DNA of 64,000 nucleotides from Pseudarthrobacter sp. ATCC 49987 (lineage in GTDB: Bacteria; Actinomycetota; Actinomycetes; Actinomycetales; Micrococcaceae), in assembly GCF_009928425.1 (NCBI RefSeq), contig NZ_JAABNS010000001.1, positions 1,922,001 through 1,986,000 on the forward strand, in the 5' to 3' direction. The position numbers and the translations under genes are program-made. Position 1 is the first letter of the stretch, and every line of letters begins with the position of its first letter. Positions 18,635 to 26,854 of this stretch are shown here, piece after piece. Under the pieces are notes generated by a model. The model searched no databases. It saw only the letters and a list, made by a program, of their open reading frames with translations, and was not told where the DNA came from.

Positions 18635-18854
18635 ACCTGATCCTGACACGGCCGGGCCCCCTTGAGTATCCGCCAGCCCGGCAAACGACGTCAACGGCAC
18701 CCTCACGGGCGCCGCTATCAGTTCCTCGCAGCGCCCGTGACGTTTTCGAGGACGACGGCGAGGCAACCCGGTCCCGGCATCAACGCTTGGAAGTGGCCCT
18801 TGGCCCTGAGTCCGCCCTGGTCTCGCCGCCGCCGCCAACTGGGTGCGGGGGCTG

Positions 18855-19029
18855 GGCAAGACACCATCGTGGTCCATGACGCCCCAAGCTTCGCGAGTTC
18901 GCGGCTGGGCGTTGCACTGGCGCTGGAGGCCACGCGCATGCATCCGGACCGCTGCGGATCCTCCGCGACATGGTGGCGCGCGGCGAACCCGGGGGCAAGT
19001 CCGGCAAAGGGTTCTACGACTACTCCTAA
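18855..19029 (+). pseudogene. fragments of a 3-hydroxyacyl-CoA dehydrogenase C-terminus
   Basis: Two short blocks remain in different frames. The first, TIVVHDAPSFASSRLGVALA plus LEATRM, matches the junction between the NAD domain and the C-terminal domain. The second, LRILRDMVARGEPGGKSGKG plus FYDYS and stop at 19029, matches the very end of the enzyme. About 70 residues that should separate them are gone. The rest of the gene, upstream, is absent. It is a relic without function. Confidence 0.6.
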
Positions 19030-19121
19030 ACTGTTACGGTCCAGCCCGGCGAATGGCGGCCAGCGACTTCGCTGGCCGCCATTGTGTCCAGGCGAGTAGT
19101 CGTGGCGACAGCCTCCTGGGG

Positions 19122-19886
19122 TCAGATCGTGAGGATTACCGGTCCGTCTTCCGTGATGGCTACGGTGTGCTCACTGTGCGCGGTGCGGGCCCCTGTTGCA
19201 CTTCGGAGTGTCCATCCGTCCGGGTCGGTGACGAGGTCGACCGTATCCGCCATGACCCACGGTTCGATGGCCAGCAGCAGGCCAGGGCGGAGTCGGTACC
19301 CGCGGCCGGGCCGGCCCGTGTTGGGGATGTGGGGATCTTGATGCATCGTCGACCCGACGCCGTGCCCACCGAACTCGGTGTTGATGGCGTAGCCGGCAGC
19401 TGCAATGACGGATCCGATTGCGTTGGAGATGTCCCCGATACGCGCTCCGGGGGTGGCGGCCGCGATTCCGGCTTCGAGTGCCCGCTGGGTCGTCTCGATC
19501 ATCATGGAGTCCAGAGGGTTGGTTGATACTCCGACGATAAAGCTGACGGCGGCATCGGTGACGATCCCATGAAGGGACGCAGCCAGGTCAAAGGTGAGGA
19601 GATCGCCATTCCTGAGGACATAGTCGTAAGGCATTCCGTGGAGCACGGCGTCGTTGACTGATGTGCAGATAAAGTGACCGAAGGGCCCGCGGCCGAAAGA
19701 GGGCGCGTAATCGACATAGCACGAGTGAGCGCCAGCTTCGGCGATCATCTCCCCTGCCCACTGGTTGATCTCAAGGAGGTTTGTGCCGACCTCGACCCGC
19801 TCCCGCAAACTCTGCAGAACTGTGGCGATGAACCGTCCGCTCACCTTCCCCCGCTGAAGTTCAACCGGGCTGAATATTTCGGTCAC
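19122..19886 (-). CDS. map: methionine aminopeptidase, type I
   Basis: 254 residues of the M24 pita-bread fold, removing the initiator Met from nascent proteins. The metal ligands can be read in LLTFDLAASLHGIVTDAA (two Asp), GGHGVGSTMHQDPHIPN (His), AIEPWV (Glu) and SEHTVAIT (Glu). FICTSVNDAVLHGMP is the substrate-pocket block. The start is GTG 19886 with agagga upstream. It is divergent from a small XRE regulator across a 67-base gap that holds two identical operator-like repeats. It is probably a second, regulated MetAP and not the ribosomal-operon copy. Confidence 0.9.
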   Translation of the reverse strand: MTEIFSPVELQRGKVSGRFIATVLQSLRERVEVGTNLLEINQWAGEMIAEAGAHSCYVDYAPSFGRGPFGHFICTSVNDAVLHGMPYDYVLRNGDLLTFDLAASLHGIVTDAAVSFIVGVSTNPLDSMMIETTQRALEAGIAAATPGARIGDISNAIGSVIAAAGYAINTEFGGHGVGSTMHQDPHIPNTGRPGRGYRLRPGLLLAIEPWVMADTVDLVTDPDGWTLRSATGARTAHSEHTVAITEDGPVILTI

Positions 19887-19914
19887 TGGATCGTCCTCTC
19901 ACATTTTCCAATAA

Positions 19915-19939
19915 CTATACCGGTAATGCTATACCGGTA
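19915..19939. promoter_or_regulatory. paired operator-like repeats between map and the XRE gene
   Basis: The 11-mer CTATACCGGTA occurs twice, at 19915-19925 and 19929-19939. Each copy contains the palindrome TACCGGTA, and the centres are 14 bases apart. It fills the only intergenic space between the divergent map and XRE genes, so it probably binds the XRE protein and controls both promoters. Confidence 0.6.
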
Positions 19940-19953
19940 CTATTGTTGGAATC

Positions 19954-20256
19954 ATGGTCAGACTCCCACTTACTCCCGCCGAAGTCGAACGAGGACAACG
20001 TTTGGGCGCACTACTGCGTCAAGCGAGGACGGATCGCTCCATGTTCGAGGTGGCGGTGGCCGCAGACATCTCCCCGGAGACACTACGGAAGATCGAAACA
20101 GGCCGTGTGGCCACTCCCGCGTTCTCCACGATCGCGGCGATCGCCACGGTGCTCGGTCTTTCACTCGACGATGTTTGGTCCTCAATCAACAAGCCGACGC
20201 CAGCGTCCGGGCGCGAACACGTCTCGGACCAGCGCCCTGACCGTCTGGCGTCTTAA
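19954..20256 (+). CDS. XRE-family helix-turn-helix regulator
   Basis: 100 residues. The HTH is at about residues 27-60: FEVAVAADISPETLRKIETG, with the recognition helix SPETLRKIE, followed by IAAIATVLGLSLDDVW. The protein ends soon after the HTH, so it has no ligand domain. It is divergent from map with two TACCGGTA palindromes between them. Autoregulation and control of map are inferred from that layout. The C-terminal tail SGREHVSDQRPDRLAS is charged. Confidence 0.85.
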   Translation: MVRLPLTPAEVERGQRLGALLRQARTDRSMFEVAVAADISPETLRKIETGRVATPAFSTIAAIATVLGLSLDDVWSSINKPTPASGREHVSDQRPDRLAS

Positions 20257-20259
20257 GAC

Positions 20260-20377
20260 ACGATGGGAGCTGGCCCTGGAAAAGTACGGCCCCCACGCAG
20301 AACGGCGGCTGCCGCTTCCCCAGGGTGTGGCAACCGCCGTCAACAGCGTCTTAGCTCTGGCCACTCCGCCGGAGTGA
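20260..20377 (+). other. orphan coding-like C-terminal segment
   Basis: A frame ending at TGA 20375-20377 reads RWELALEKYGPHAERRLPLP and then QGVATAVNSVLALATPPE. It looks like a protein end but has no start or recognisable domain. It may be the relic of a gene lost when the XRE gene region was formed. Confidence 0.3.
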
Positions 20378-20383
20378 GTACCT

Positions 20384-20570
20384 TCAGGTCGAAGCCTTCG
20401 GAGCCCGCCTCGCGGACTTCTCCTTCAGCTCTGCGGTGGGCGGTGAGCCAAGTTCGCTTCGAAGAGGTCCTTGGCGGGCACTCCATGCTCCGCGGCAAGA
20501 TTGAGCATCCGTGCGGTGGCCGCCAGGTTGTAGGTGGCCAAAATGTTGTTGGGGGATTTTAACCAGGGTG
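20384..20570 (-). pseudogene. possible C-terminal relic of a 3-hydroxyisobutyrate-dehydrogenase-like enzyme
   Basis: On the minus strand a short frame reads NNILATYNLAATARMLNLAA and then EHGVPAKDLFEANLAHR before a stop. The pattern K-x-x-NN-x-L-x-x-x-N followed by a helix ending in G-x-P/D is that of the C-terminal helical domain of beta-hydroxyacid dehydrogenases. The upstream NAD-binding half is missing and the preceding frame is broken. The family call is tentative. Confidence 0.35.
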
Positions 20571-20769
20571 GGGACGATCGAGCTCACGTGCCACGCTGCT
20601 CCCCTCCTTCGCACGACAGCCCCCACACAGCACGGACTGACTTCCGGCCCTTGCCACTGTCCAGCGGCACGGGCTGTCGGATAAAATCAGGGTCCTAAGG
20701 TCAATCGACCCGAGGCCCCGGCGGTTCGGTCAGGCCGATAGATCGCCGGGCTGAGCAGAGAGGCCAGCC

Positions 20770-21936
20770 ATGGACTTCGCCCCCGCCACTGAGAACCCGC
20801 TGGATCCCTTCCCCCATTACGAGAGAATGCGGGAAGCCGCACCCGTCTTTCACGACGAGCAATCGGAGAGTTGGCATGCCTTCCGGTACGACGATGTGCA
20901 GCGGGTGCTGTCCGAACATGCCAGGTTTTCCTCGCGGATGCATGGCGACGACCAGTCCGGGACAGGTCACCTGTTCGCGTCGAGCCTGATCACCACCGAC
21001 CCTCCGCGGCACAGGCAACTACGGTCCCTGGTGACGCAGGCGTTCACACCGAAAGCCGTGGACGCGCTTGCCCCCCGCATCTCACAGCTCACGGAAGAAC
21101 TTCTGAAGGGGATCGCTTCCCTTGGAACAGCAGACCTGATCCAGGCATTGGCGTACCCACTGCCGGTCATCGTCATCTCGGAGCTTATGGGCGTGCCCGC
21201 CGAGGACCGTGACCGCTTCAAGCTGTGGTCCGACGTCATTGTCAGCCAAACGCGGACCAGTGCACCGAACGAGGACCACCACGCCACCAACCAGGAGATG
21301 ACCGAATACTTCCTGAACCTGATCGAACAGCGCCGGAGCCGGCCCGGTAACGACTTGATCAGCAACCTGCTCTCCGCCGAGATCGACGGGCAGCAGCTGA
21401 GCGTGCCCGAACTGCTGGGTTTCTGCAGTCTGCTGCTCGTCGCCGGCAACGAAACAACCACCAATCTGATAGGCAATGCGGTTCTTTGCTTTACCGAAGT
21501 GCCCGGCACCATCGAACGGCTGCAGAAGGAGCCGTCACTGCTCCCCCAGGCCATAGAGGAAGTACTCCGCTTTCGGTCCCCCGTCCAGTCCATGTACCGG
21601 ATTTCTGTTGCCGAAACCACCCTGGGCGACGTTCACATTCCGGCCGGCGCCCCGCTCGTGGCTTGGATCGGCTCCGCGAACCGCGATGAGCGGCAATTCC
21701 CGCGGCCTGCCCAGTTCGACATCGACCGGGACCAGATCCGGCATCTGGCGTTCGGCCACGGCATTCACTTCTGCCTCGGCGCCCCGCTGGCAAGACTTGA
21801 AGCACGGATCGCACTGGAGGCCATCCTGTCAGGGCTGCCAGGACTGACCGTCGCCCCGGGATCGCGCCTTGAGCGGATGGACAGCACCATCGTCTATGGA
21901 CTGAAGACCCTCCCGGCCAACTGGCACGCAGCCTGA
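20770..21936 (+). CDS. cytochrome P450
   Basis: 388 residues, the normal length for a soluble bacterial P450. Marks: LITTDPPRHRQLRSLVTQAF (C-helix), LLVAGNETTTN (I-helix oxygen-activation motif), EEVLRFRSPVQ (ExxR) and heme loop FGHGIHFCLGAPLAR with the axial Cys at about residue 335. It would hydroxylate a small organic substrate with an external ferredoxin/reductase. No redox partner is adjacent, so it must draw on one elsewhere. It is followed 36 bases later by the operator of the second cstB-like gene. Confidence 0.95.
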   Translation: MDFAPATENPLDPFPHYERMREAAPVFHDEQSESWHAFRYDDVQRVLSEHARFSSRMHGDDQSGTGHLFASSLITTDPPRHRQLRSLVTQAFTPKAVDALAPRISQLTEELLKGIASLGTADLIQALAYPLPVIVISELMGVPAEDRDRFKLWSDVIVSQTRTSAPNEDHHATNQEMTEYFLNLIEQRRSRPGNDLISNLLSAEIDGQQLSVPELLGFCSLLLVAGNETTTNLIGNAVLCFTEVPGTIERLQKEPSLLPQAIEEVLRFRSPVQSMYRISVAETTLGDVHIPAGAPLVAWIGSANRDERQFPRPAQFDIDRDQIRHLAFGHGIHFCLGAPLARLEARIALEAILSGLPGLTVAPGSRLERMDSTIVYGLKTLPANWHAA

Positions 21937-21972
21937 ACGCACCGCTGCCGCCCCACACGGTCGGCTTGCAAC

Positions 21973-21988
21973 ATACCCCCAGGGGTAT
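21973..21988. promoter_or_regulatory. CstR/CsoR-type operator upstream of cstB-like copy 2
   Basis: The palindrome ATACCCCCAGGGGTAT is identical to the one before copy 1 and lies 68 bases before the ATG. Bases between operator and start differ from copy 1 except for the last 15 (cgaaggagagcac region), so the promoter regions are related but not copied. Confidence 0.8.
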
Positions 21989-22056
21989 TACCGTTGTTGG
22001 TAAAGAAACGGAGAATCCCTCCCGGGACTCCCCCACCACCCAACGAAGGAGAGCAC

Positions 22057-23463
22057 ATGCTTCTGGAACGCATTTACGATGAGGACCTCGCCCAGGCCAG
22101 TTACTTCATTGGTTGCCAGGCCAAGGGCGAGGCGCTGGTCGTTGACCCGCGCCGTGACATCGCGGTGTACCAGTCACTGGCTGCCAAGAACGGCATGAAA
22201 ATCGTTGCCGTGACCGAGACCCACATCCACGCGGATTTCCTCTCGGGCACCCGGGAGCTGGCGGCCGCGACCGCTGCCACCGCTTATGTTTCCGGTGAGG
22301 GTGGAGCGGACTGGCAGTACGGTTTCGAGGCTGAACGCCTCCATGACAATGATGTGATCACTCTGGGCAACATCACGGTGAAGGCGCTGCATACGCCCGG
22401 CCACACCCCGGAGCACCTGTCGTTCCTGGTCACCGATGGTGCGTTCGCCGACACCCCCGGGTACCTGCTCTCGGGTGACTTTGTCTTCTCCGGCGACCTG
22501 GGCCGGCCGGACCTGCTCGATGAGGCCGCCGGCGGCATCGACACCCGGTTCGCCGGGGCCAAGGATCTCTTCGTGAGCCTGCGGGAGAAGTTCCTGACCC
22601 TGCCGGACCACGTCCAGGTCCACCCGGGCCACGGCGCCGGCAGTGCGTGCGGGAAGGCCCTGGGCGCGATCGCGTCCTCCACGGTCGGCTACGAGCGGCT
22701 CTACTCCTGGTGGGGCCCCTACCTGGCGGCCAACGACGAGCAGGGCTTCATCGATGAACTCCTCGATGGCCAGCCCGACGCGCACGCGTACTTCGGCCGG
22801 ATGAAGCGCGAAAACCGGCAGGGCCCGGCCGTCATGGGCGAACGCGCCCCGCTGGCCGAACTCGACCTCGCCGCCGTCGCGAAGGACCTCGCCGCGGACA
22901 CGGTGACGTTCATCGACACCCGCGCCAACGACCAGGTCCACGAAGGCACCGTCACCGGCTCCCTCAACGTCCCGGCCGGCAAATCCGTCGCCAGCTTCGG
23001 CGCCTGGGTGGTGAACCCGGAAACCGACAAGAACCCGCTCGTGCTCCTGGCCCCGGACCAGTCCGCCGCGCACCAAATGTGGGACCACCTGGTCCGCGTC
23101 GGCATCGACAACGTCGCCGGCTACGTCACCGGCTTCGCGGGCCTGCCGGCCAGCACCCCGAAACTCATCGCGCCCGAGGACCTCGAAGGCTTCGACGCCG
23201 CCATGGTCCTGGACGTCCGGAACCGCACCGAGCACGCCGCCGGACACATCCCGGGCTCCCACCAGCTCAGCGGCGGCCGCGTGATGTGGCACCTGGACGA
23301 GCTCCCGGCCGAGGGCACCATCGTGTCCTACTGCCAGAGCGGCGTCCGGAACTCCGTTGCGGCCAGCGCGCTGCGCCGCGCCGGCTACGACGTCGTCGAA
23401 CTCGACGGCAGCTACGCCGCCTGGGCAACCCGGCAACCCCTGGCATCCATTGCCAGCAACTGA
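22057..23463 (+). CDS. CstB-like persulfide dioxygenase-rhodanese fusion, copy 2
   Basis: 468 residues with the same three-part build as the copy at 8868: MBL persulfide dioxygenase, Cys-less rhodanese and active rhodanese with YCQSG. It is identical in protein sequence apart from Ala73 (Gly in copy 1) and a final Asn (Ser in copy 1). Nucleotide identity is also nearly complete from the ribosome binding site to the last codon and stops there: flanks, stop codons and terminators differ. The start ATG 22057 has gaaggag. Its own operator and terminator suggest both copies are expressed. It would convert glutathione- or CoA-type persulfide to thiosulfate or sulfite. Confidence 0.88.
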   Translation: MLLERIYDEDLAQASYFIGCQAKGEALVVDPRRDIAVYQSLAAKNGMKIVAVTETHIHADFLSGTRELAAATAATAYVSGEGGADWQYGFEAERLHDNDVITLGNITVKALHTPGHTPEHLSFLVTDGAFADTPGYLLSGDFVFSGDLGRPDLLDEAAGGIDTRFAGAKDLFVSLREKFLTLPDHVQVHPGHGAGSACGKALGAIASSTVGYERLYSWWGPYLAANDEQGFIDELLDGQPDAHAYFGRMKRENRQGPAVMGERAPLAELDLAAVAKDLAADTVTFIDTRANDQVHEGTVTGSLNVPAGKSVASFGAWVVNPETDKNPLVLLAPDQSAAHQMWDHLVRVGIDNVAGYVTGFAGLPASTPKLIAPEDLEGFDAAMVLDVRNRTEHAAGHIPGSHQLSGGRVMWHLDELPAEGTIVSYCQSGVRNSVAASALRRAGYDVVELDGSYAAWATRQPLASIASN

Positions 23464-23498
23464 TCCAGGCACCATCTGAAGTGATTGAATGACCGTGA

Positions 23499-23529
23499 GG
23501 GCGGCGGACCGGCAAACGGTCCGCCGCCC
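23499..23529 (+). terminator. hairpin terminator after cstB-like copy 2
   Basis: Arms gggcggcggacc and ggtccgccgccc (12 bp, perfect) with a 7-base loop lie 35 bases after the stop. The sequence differs from the hairpin behind copy 1. Confidence 0.7.
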
Positions 23530-23673
23530 TTACTGTGCCAGCCAGCCGACCTTAGCTGTTGGCCCGCCACCCGGGAGGCCGGTATGTTTCAGGGGAACCG
23601 CGTTGGGGCTGATGGTTTCCAACAGTCGGGTTGCCTGCGCGGATGTGAGCCCTTGAGGCTCGGGCACCGGCGC

Positions 23674-24120
23674 TCAGCCTTGGATTGTATCCGCGCCGCT
23701 GCGGACGACCAGCACCGGGCAATGGGCATGGTGCACCGCATGGCTGGATACCGAGCCCAGCAGCATTCCGGCGAAGCCGCCATGGCCACGCGATCCGACC
23801 ACCAGGAGATCCGCCCCCGCAGCAGCTTTCAGAAGCACTTCGGCGGGATGGCCCTCCCTCACTTCACCGGTGACCGGAACCCTGGCTGCGGATGACCGCT
23901 GCAAAGCGTCAGCGTGCACACTCCGGGCATTGTCTCCGAATGATTCATGGTCCTCAGCCCTGCCGGCGGCGTCACCTATGACGGGGTAGTGCCAGGCTGT
24001 GACAACGTAAACCTCCCCTGACCGCAGCCGCGCTTCTTCAAGGGCCCAGTCAAGAGCCGCCAGCGAAGAGTCCGACCCGTCGACGCCGACAACAATCCGA
24101 AATACCATTCCTGCCGCCAT
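23674..24120 (-). CDS. universal stress protein UspA family
   Basis: 148 residues with the USP fold: VVGVDGSDSSLAALDWALEE at the start and the ATP-binding glycine motif GSRGHGGFAGMLLGSVS before HCPVLVVR at the end. The motif indicates an ATP-binding USP. The start is ATG 24120, which has gggagg upstream; ATG 24108 lacks a site. It lies between the sulfur genes but reads alone. USPs of this type respond to starvation, oxidative or respiratory stress. Confidence 0.9.
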   Translation of the reverse strand: MAAGMVFRIVVGVDGSDSSLAALDWALEEARLRSGEVYVVTAWHYPVIGDAAGRAEDHESFGDNARSVHADALQRSSAARVPVTGEVREGHPAEVLLKAAAGADLLVVGSRGHGGFAGMLLGSVSSHAVHHAHCPVLVVRSGADTIQG

Positions 24121-24277
24121 TGTGCCTCCCGCTATGGAAACCGCGTCTTCGCGGCACTATGTCGTCCGGCAACGCCAACAATCCTCCCGATACGCAGGGG
24201 AATCAAGAGGCTCTTCCTGCCGGAGGCGGACGTGGTGACGACGCCTCGCACCCCTGCCTCATCAGAGAGCGGAGACG

Positions 24278-24673
24278 CTATGCCTGGCGCAGCCCACGGC
24301 CCCGTGACGAGGCGAGACTAACCAGCCATTCAGTTGCCTCCGCGCGCGAGGTGAAGTAGGCGTGCGGACAGAAGCCGTGCCGTCCCAGGGCGGCCGCCAC
24401 AACCTTGTCGACGACGGTGGATCCCACCATAGCCACAGCCGAGACGGCCCTGGCGCGTTCAAAGGCGCCCCTCGCCGCGGCACTCATGGTCACATCAGAG
24501 ATTTCGACCAGGAGAGGCAACGCCCGGCCGGCGCTCAGGCCCTGCATCTTCTCGATGGACTTCATGGCGTCGTCAAGGTCGACCTGTGAACCTGGCCTCC
24601 AGAACAGGTGAAGAAACCCTGCCCCGCTGACACCGAGCCGCCCTTTCCCGCCTGCAATCAGGATTTCTTCCAC
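24278..24673 (-). CDS. STAS/SEC14-like small protein
   Basis: 131 residues. The body has the pattern of a short STAS-like domain: PLLVEISDVTMSAAARGAFE, then VSAVAMVGSTVVDKVVAAAL, then AYFTSRAEATEWLVSLA. It resembles a group of Arthrobacter proteins of unknown role labelled STAS/SEC14 or DUF7793-like. No enzyme motif is visible. It precedes the gap before the TauE cluster and has no close partner. Confidence 0.6.
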   Translation of the reverse strand: MEEILIAGGKGRLGVSGAGFLHLFWRPGSQVDLDDAMKSIEKMQGLSAGRALPLLVEISDVTMSAAARGAFERARAVSAVAMVGSTVVDKVVAAALGRHGFCPHAYFTSRAEATEWLVSLASSRGRGLRQA

Positions 24674-24891
24674 GACATCCCCCTAGGCACGACACGCTAC
24701 CCTTTCGAAGGCTTTAGCCGCCCCGGCACGCCGGACTGGCTGCAGCCAGCACGTTAATTTGGTGATCCGCGGGGTCCCGGCCTCCCGGCGTTGCCGAGGG
24801 CCCGAGCAGGAGAAGTCGGCCGGCAAGTGTTTCTTGGCGAAGCTGTTCGGATGGTAGGTCGACTCGCCCGGCACGGGCGTTGAGGAACAGG

Positions 24892-24923
24892 AAAGCGCCG
24901 GAGGACATGTCCTCCGGCGCTTT
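24892..24923. terminator. perfect bidirectional hairpin at the end of the TauE operon
   Basis: A 32-bp perfect palindrome, arms AAAGCGCCGGAGGACA and its complement, with T-rich sequence (tttcttcttt) on the plus side. It lies 22 bases beyond the tauE stop on the minus strand. Confidence 0.7.
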
Positions 24924-24945
24924 CTTCTTTCCCTTGCAGGCACGC

Positions 24946-25710
24946 TCAGGAGAGGAGCGCCTGGGCTGCGACGTAGGCGGCGATCACCAGGACCAGGATG
25001 CCAAAGCCGCGCTTGAGTGCCTTGTCCGGGATCCTGCTGCCGATCCGCCCGGCCGCGAGCGAGGCGACCATCGCCGTTCCGGCGAAGGCTGCCGTGACGG
25101 CCCAGTCGATCTGCAGGTCACCCAGGTGGGCGGCGAAGCCGGCGGCCGAATTGATCACGATGATCACCAGGGAGGTCCCCACTGTCACCGCCATCGGAAG
25201 CCCGAGAACCAGGGTGAGCGCCGGGACGATCAGGAAGCCGCCGCCGACACCGAGCAGGCCGGTCAGGAACCCGACGACGGCGCCGGTCGCGATTGCCTTG
25301 GGGAGGCAGCTGCGCCAGTTGACCCCGCCTCCGGGCAGCGCGCAGGAGCCGCCCGCGGAGGTGGAGGGCATCAGCATCCGGATGCCGGCGAAGACCATGA
25401 TCGCGGCGAAAGCCAGGAGCAGGATCTTCGGGTCCAGGAGCCGGTTGACCATCGCGCCGAGGTACGCGGTGGCGGTGCCTGCAGCGCCGATGATCAGCGC
25501 CAGTCTCCAGTTCACCCCGGTCCGCAGCCGGGGCAGCACCGCGACGGCGGAGGAGGCGCCGACGACGACCAGCGACGTCGGGATGGCCGCGGCAAGCGGC
25601 AGCCCTACGCCATAGACCAGGGCGGGCACGGCGAGAATTGACCCGCCGCCTCCGACCAGGCCCAGCAAGCCGCCGACGATCAGCCCGAACGCCGCCGCGG
25701 AGAGGATCAT
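24946..25710 (-). CDS. tauE: TauE/SafE-family sulfite exporter
   Basis: 254 residues with about eight hydrophobic helices. The duplicated TauE core is seen as LLGLVGGGGSILAVPALVYG near the start and TGLLGVGGGFLIVPALTLVL in the second half. The family exports sulfite or other sulfonate-derived anions. ATG 25710 overlaps the stop of the upstream rhodanese gene (ATGA), so translation is coupled. It is the last gene of the CstR-linked cluster and would remove sulfite produced by persulfide dioxygenation. Confidence 0.88.
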   Translation of the reverse strand: MILSAAAFGLIVGGLLGLVGGGGSILAVPALVYGVGLPLAAAIPTSLVVVGASSAVAVLPRLRTGVNWRLALIIGAAGTATAYLGAMVNRLLDPKILLLAFAAIMVFAGIRMLMPSTSAGGSCALPGGGVNWRSCLPKAIATGAVVGFLTGLLGVGGGFLIVPALTLVLGLPMAVTVGTSLVIIVINSAAGFAAHLGDLQIDWAVTAAFAGTAMVASLAAGRIGSRIPDKALKRGFGILVLVIAAYVAAQALLS

Positions 25711-26315
25711 GCCCGGGCGTCCAGGTTCTGCAGGGCCTGGTGCGCGGTGGGCTCGTTCGTGGAGCGGTTCCACGGCATCTTGGAGAGCATCTGGCCCATG
25801 GCACAGCTGTTGGTCGCGGCGGAGAACGTCAGCCCGGCGCCAATGCCGCCGGCAACCAGTCCCAGCTTCGGTGAGACAAATTTCGACGCGACGATACTGG
25901 CGAGGACCAGGGAGCCCGCGGTCATCCGGACCTGGCGTTCCAGGGCCCAGGTGCCACGGCCGCGGACCACGTTGCCGCCGGCGGCCGCGTAGGCGGGGAC
26001 TCCCCCGGACAGGACGCTGGCGCTGGCCAGGCCGACGGAGTCCAGGTGTTTGCGGGCCTGCTCGGCCCGGTTGCCGGACTGGCAGACCAGGACCACGCGG
26101 GTGCCCATTTTGGCCGCGAACTCTTCAGTGTGTTCACTGAGCATCGGCAGCGGGACATGATACGAGCCCTTGATGTGCAGGGAATCGAACTCGGCACCAC
26201 CGCGCACGTCGATGATCATCAGATCATCGTGGTTGTCTTCCCAGGCTTTCAGGGTCGACGCATCGATGGACTGGGGGGCGGAATCATGGGCGTTGGTCGT
26301 CTTCAGGGAAGTCAT
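25707..26315 (-). CDS. rhodanese-DUF2892 membrane protein (YgaP-like)
   Basis: 202 residues from ATG 26315 (gaaagaga upstream). Residues 15-105 form a rhodanese domain with active-site Cys78 in LVCQSGNRA. The rest carries the DUF2892 hydrophobic pair (ERQVRMTAGSLVLASIVAS, then GLVAGGIGAGLTFSAATNSC) of inner-membrane sulfurtransferases like YgaP. It is translationally coupled to tauE, suggesting hand-over of sulfur at the membrane next to the exporter. A GC-rich hairpin precedes it in the operon. Confidence 0.88.
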   Translation of the reverse strand: MTSLKTTNAHDSAPQSIDASTLKAWEDNHDDLMIIDVRGGAEFDSLHIKGSYHVPLPMLSEHTEEFAAKMGTRVVLVCQSGNRAEQARKHLDSVGLASASVLSGGVPAYAAAGGNVVRGRGTWALERQVRMTAGSLVLASIVASKFVSPKLGLVAGGIGAGLTFSAATNSCAMGQMLSKMPWNRSTNEPTAHQALQNLDARA

Positions 26316-26426
26316 AGTCTCTTTCGGTATATCTTGGAGCATTTCTCGTGGCGGATCCGCGTTTGCGCGAAGCTGCCGCCCACCGCCCGGTTCCCCGTGT
26401 CACGGACACGGCCCGGGCAGGTGGAA

Positions 26427-26462
26427 GCCCGGGCGGCAGTTGGGGGGGCATGCCGCCCGGGC
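26427..26462 (-). terminator. intercistronic hairpin inside the rhodanese operon
   Basis: Arms gcccgggcggca and tgccgcccgggc (12 bp, perfect) with a 12-base G-rich loop lie between two rhodanese genes in a 158-base gap. It may terminate part of the transcripts or stabilise the upstream mRNA. Confidence 0.5.
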
Positions 26463-26473
26463 AGTCTAGTGGG

Positions 26474-26776
26474 TCAGCTGACGGGGAAGCCCGCAGCTGA
26501 CCAGTCGAGCATGCCGCCGGGCACGGTGTAGGCGGTGAAACCTGCGGCCGTGAGCTGGTCCGCGGCTGCTGCACTGCGGCGTCCGCTGCGGCACACGGCG
26601 ATGACGGGCCGGGACTTGTCCAGGTCGTTGAAGCGGCCGGACAGGTCGCCAAGGGCAATGTGCCTGGCGCCGGGGATCATGCCTTCGGCGACTTCAGCCG
26701 ATTCGCGGACATCCACAATCTGGGCGTCGCTGCCGCTCTTGAGCTGTTCGGCGAGCTGCTGGGGGGTGATTTCCAT
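26474..26776 (-). CDS. single-domain rhodanese sulfurtransferase
   Basis: 100 residues, one rhodanese domain: IVDVRESAEVAEGMIPGARH and active-site Cys62 in VCRSGRRSAA, ending PGGMLDWSAAGFPV. The start is ATG 26776 with an aaagg site; a longer frame to 26815 lacks one. It lies 78 bases after the cstR stop on the same strand. Such proteins carry sulfane sulfur as a Cys persulfide between partners. It differs clearly from the other small rhodanese of the cluster, so they are not recent duplicates. Confidence 0.9.
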   Translation of the reverse strand: MEITPQQLAEQLKSGSDAQIVDVRESAEVAEGMIPGARHIALGDLSGRFNDLDKSRPVIAVCRSGRRSAAAADQLTAAGFTAYTVPGGMLDWSAAGFPVS

Positions 26777-26854
26777 GTGCTGGACCTTTCGGTGGACGGG
26801 GCTGTTGAGCTGCAAAAAGGGGTCTTCGGGTTTCTCAGGAACGGGGGGCCCGTT

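Noticed and set aside
24714..24908. Minus-strand 64-codon frame after tauE
   Set aside because: Its N-terminus is the terminator hairpin itself; no ribosome site and no family.
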